A DNA stretch of 64,000 nucleotides. Source: Phytophthora colocasiae. Lineage: Eukaryota; Oomycota; Peronosporomycetes; Peronosporales; Peronosporaceae. The stretch is taken from positions 1 through 64,000 of the forward strand of contig JAGKQI010000078.1 in assembly GCA_018806915.1 (NCBI GenBank). The letters are read 5' to 3'. The translations under genes and the position numbers were made by a program. Shown here in pieces: positions 63,438 through 64,000 of this stretch. Each line of letters opens with the position of its first letter. Position 1 is the stretch's first letter. Under the pieces are notes generated by a model. It was not told where the DNA came from, did not search any database, and saw nothing but the letters and a program-made list of their open reading frames with translations.

Positions 63438-64000
63438 ATGGGTAAATCCCGTCTCCCTTCCGACGAGCAGAAGCTGCTGAAGCGGCTCATGGAGCGCTAC
63501 GCAGAGGAGGAATCCGACACGGAAGATGCAGCCACGGTCGGTGCCCAAGAAGCGTTCTGGTCTGAGATGCGCGAAGTGTTGAGCGTTAACGAGAGTTCCG
63601 CCGGGCTGGACATTCTGGATGACGTCGCAGAAGCAGTGATTGACCAGACCGGGGCGGCTTCGGACACATTTAGCGGCCCCATCCTCATCCCCCCCAAGCC
63701 CACGCGTCAAAAGGCCAGCAGGCGTCCCGAAAACCATCCGCGGTTTGCCAATAACAGCTCCAAGACTTCTTCGTCCACCGAGTCGTCGCCTAGGAACGCT
63801 CCGAGGTCCAAGCCAAAGTCGCCCAAGAAGAGGAAGGAGCGATCTACAGGTGGGTCGTCGGCGTCGCAGTCGTCGCCTCGCAAAACTCCATATTTTACAG
63901 AAGCGTTGGCGGATACTACGCCTCAAGAAATTCGTGACGACTTGGAGGATTTGTATCGTCGAGCGGCTCGTTCGGACCGTTCCACTTTCCAATTAGCGTT
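63438..64000 (+). CDS. Unrecognised protein, N-terminal part (runs off the window)
   Basis: Open from the ATG at 63438 (MGKSRLPSDEQKLLKRLMER) to the window end, at least 187 codons. It starts with a charged helical stretch, then an acidic part (YAEEESDTEDAATVGAQEAF), a long S/P/K/R-rich linker (KPKSPKKRKERSTGG, nuclear-localisation-like) and a second helical part (TPQEIRDDLEDLYRRAARSD). No domain recognised. It could be a nuclear protein or the start of a retroelement gag. A good oomycete core promoter precedes it, and the minus-strand membrane gene diverges from the same intergenic region. Confidence 0.6.
   Translation, partial: MGKSRLPSDEQKLLKRLMERYAEEESDTEDAATVGAQEAFWSEMREVLSVNESSAGLDILDDVAEAVIDQTGAASDTFSGPILIPPKPTRQKASRRPENHPRFANNSSKTSSSTESSPRNAPRSKPKSPKKRKERSTGGSSASQSSPRKTPYFTEALADTTPQEIRDDLEDLYRRAARSDRSTFQLA

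Noticed and set aside
63342..63992. 216-codon minus-strand frame at the right edge
   Set aside because: It is the antisense of the plus-strand gene at 63438, which has an oomycete core promoter and better composition.

Overview
The window looks like nuclear DNA of an oomycete, probably Phytophthora or a close relative. The evidence is an Inr-plus-FPR core promoter of the oomycete type upstream of the gene at 63438, an ankyrin-repeat pseudogene, and a dense set of chromodomain Ty3/gypsy, hAT, pogo-like, PIF/Harbinger-like and Crypton-type elements of the kinds known from these genomes. The species cannot be named from the sequence. Region 1 (1-15755) is a head-to-tail array of 38 units with a 421-422 bp period. 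Each unit carries one tRNA-Ser(CGA) gene on the minus strand. Units before about 8.5 kb are full of small indels and adjacent-base swaps, while units after it are nearly uniform. The last tRNA is cut at base 15755 and its missing 5' half reappears at 31053, so a composite insertion of about 15.3 kb sits inside one tRNA gene. Region 2 (15756-31052) is that insertion. It holds a PIF/Harbinger-like transposase remnant, a hAT element (16564-19898) with matching TIRs and an 8-bp target duplication, a chromodomain Ty3/gypsy element (20214-27791) with two 421-bp LTRs and a 5-bp target duplication, and pogo-like and piggyBac-like remnants. Region 3 (31259-44108) is gene-poor. It contains an ankyrin-repeat pseudogene, a possible solo LTR holding a TA-flanked miniature transposon, a BED-finger fragment, a Crypton-like tyrosine recombinase pseudogene bounded by 34-bp inverted repeats, and a Myb-like fragment. 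Region 4 (44109-60727) is a palindrome of two related Ty3/gypsy elements. The sequence supports this history: element B (minus strand, 44109-52415) inserted into the gag of element C with an AAGAA duplication, and recombination between oppositely oriented LTRs then inverted part of the pair. That would explain why the start of C's gag now lies at 60064-60327 on the opposite strand. Region 5 (60728-64000) has a second TA-flanked miniature element, an LTR-like segment, an unrecognised multi-pass membrane protein gene (minus) and an unrecognised gene running off the right edge (plus). The two most notable signals are both in the gypsy elements. The first is a gag-pro boundary built as a -1 frameshift site, with a slippery heptamer, a 7-8 nt spacer and a 9-10 bp hairpin whose arms covary between two element families around an identical 8-nt loop. 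The second is a 728-codon open reading frame on the strand opposite pol in element B, starting beside its 3' LTR. Many reading frames are broken by single-base changes. Some of these may be sequencing or polishing errors, because the tRNA array shows artefact-like variation.
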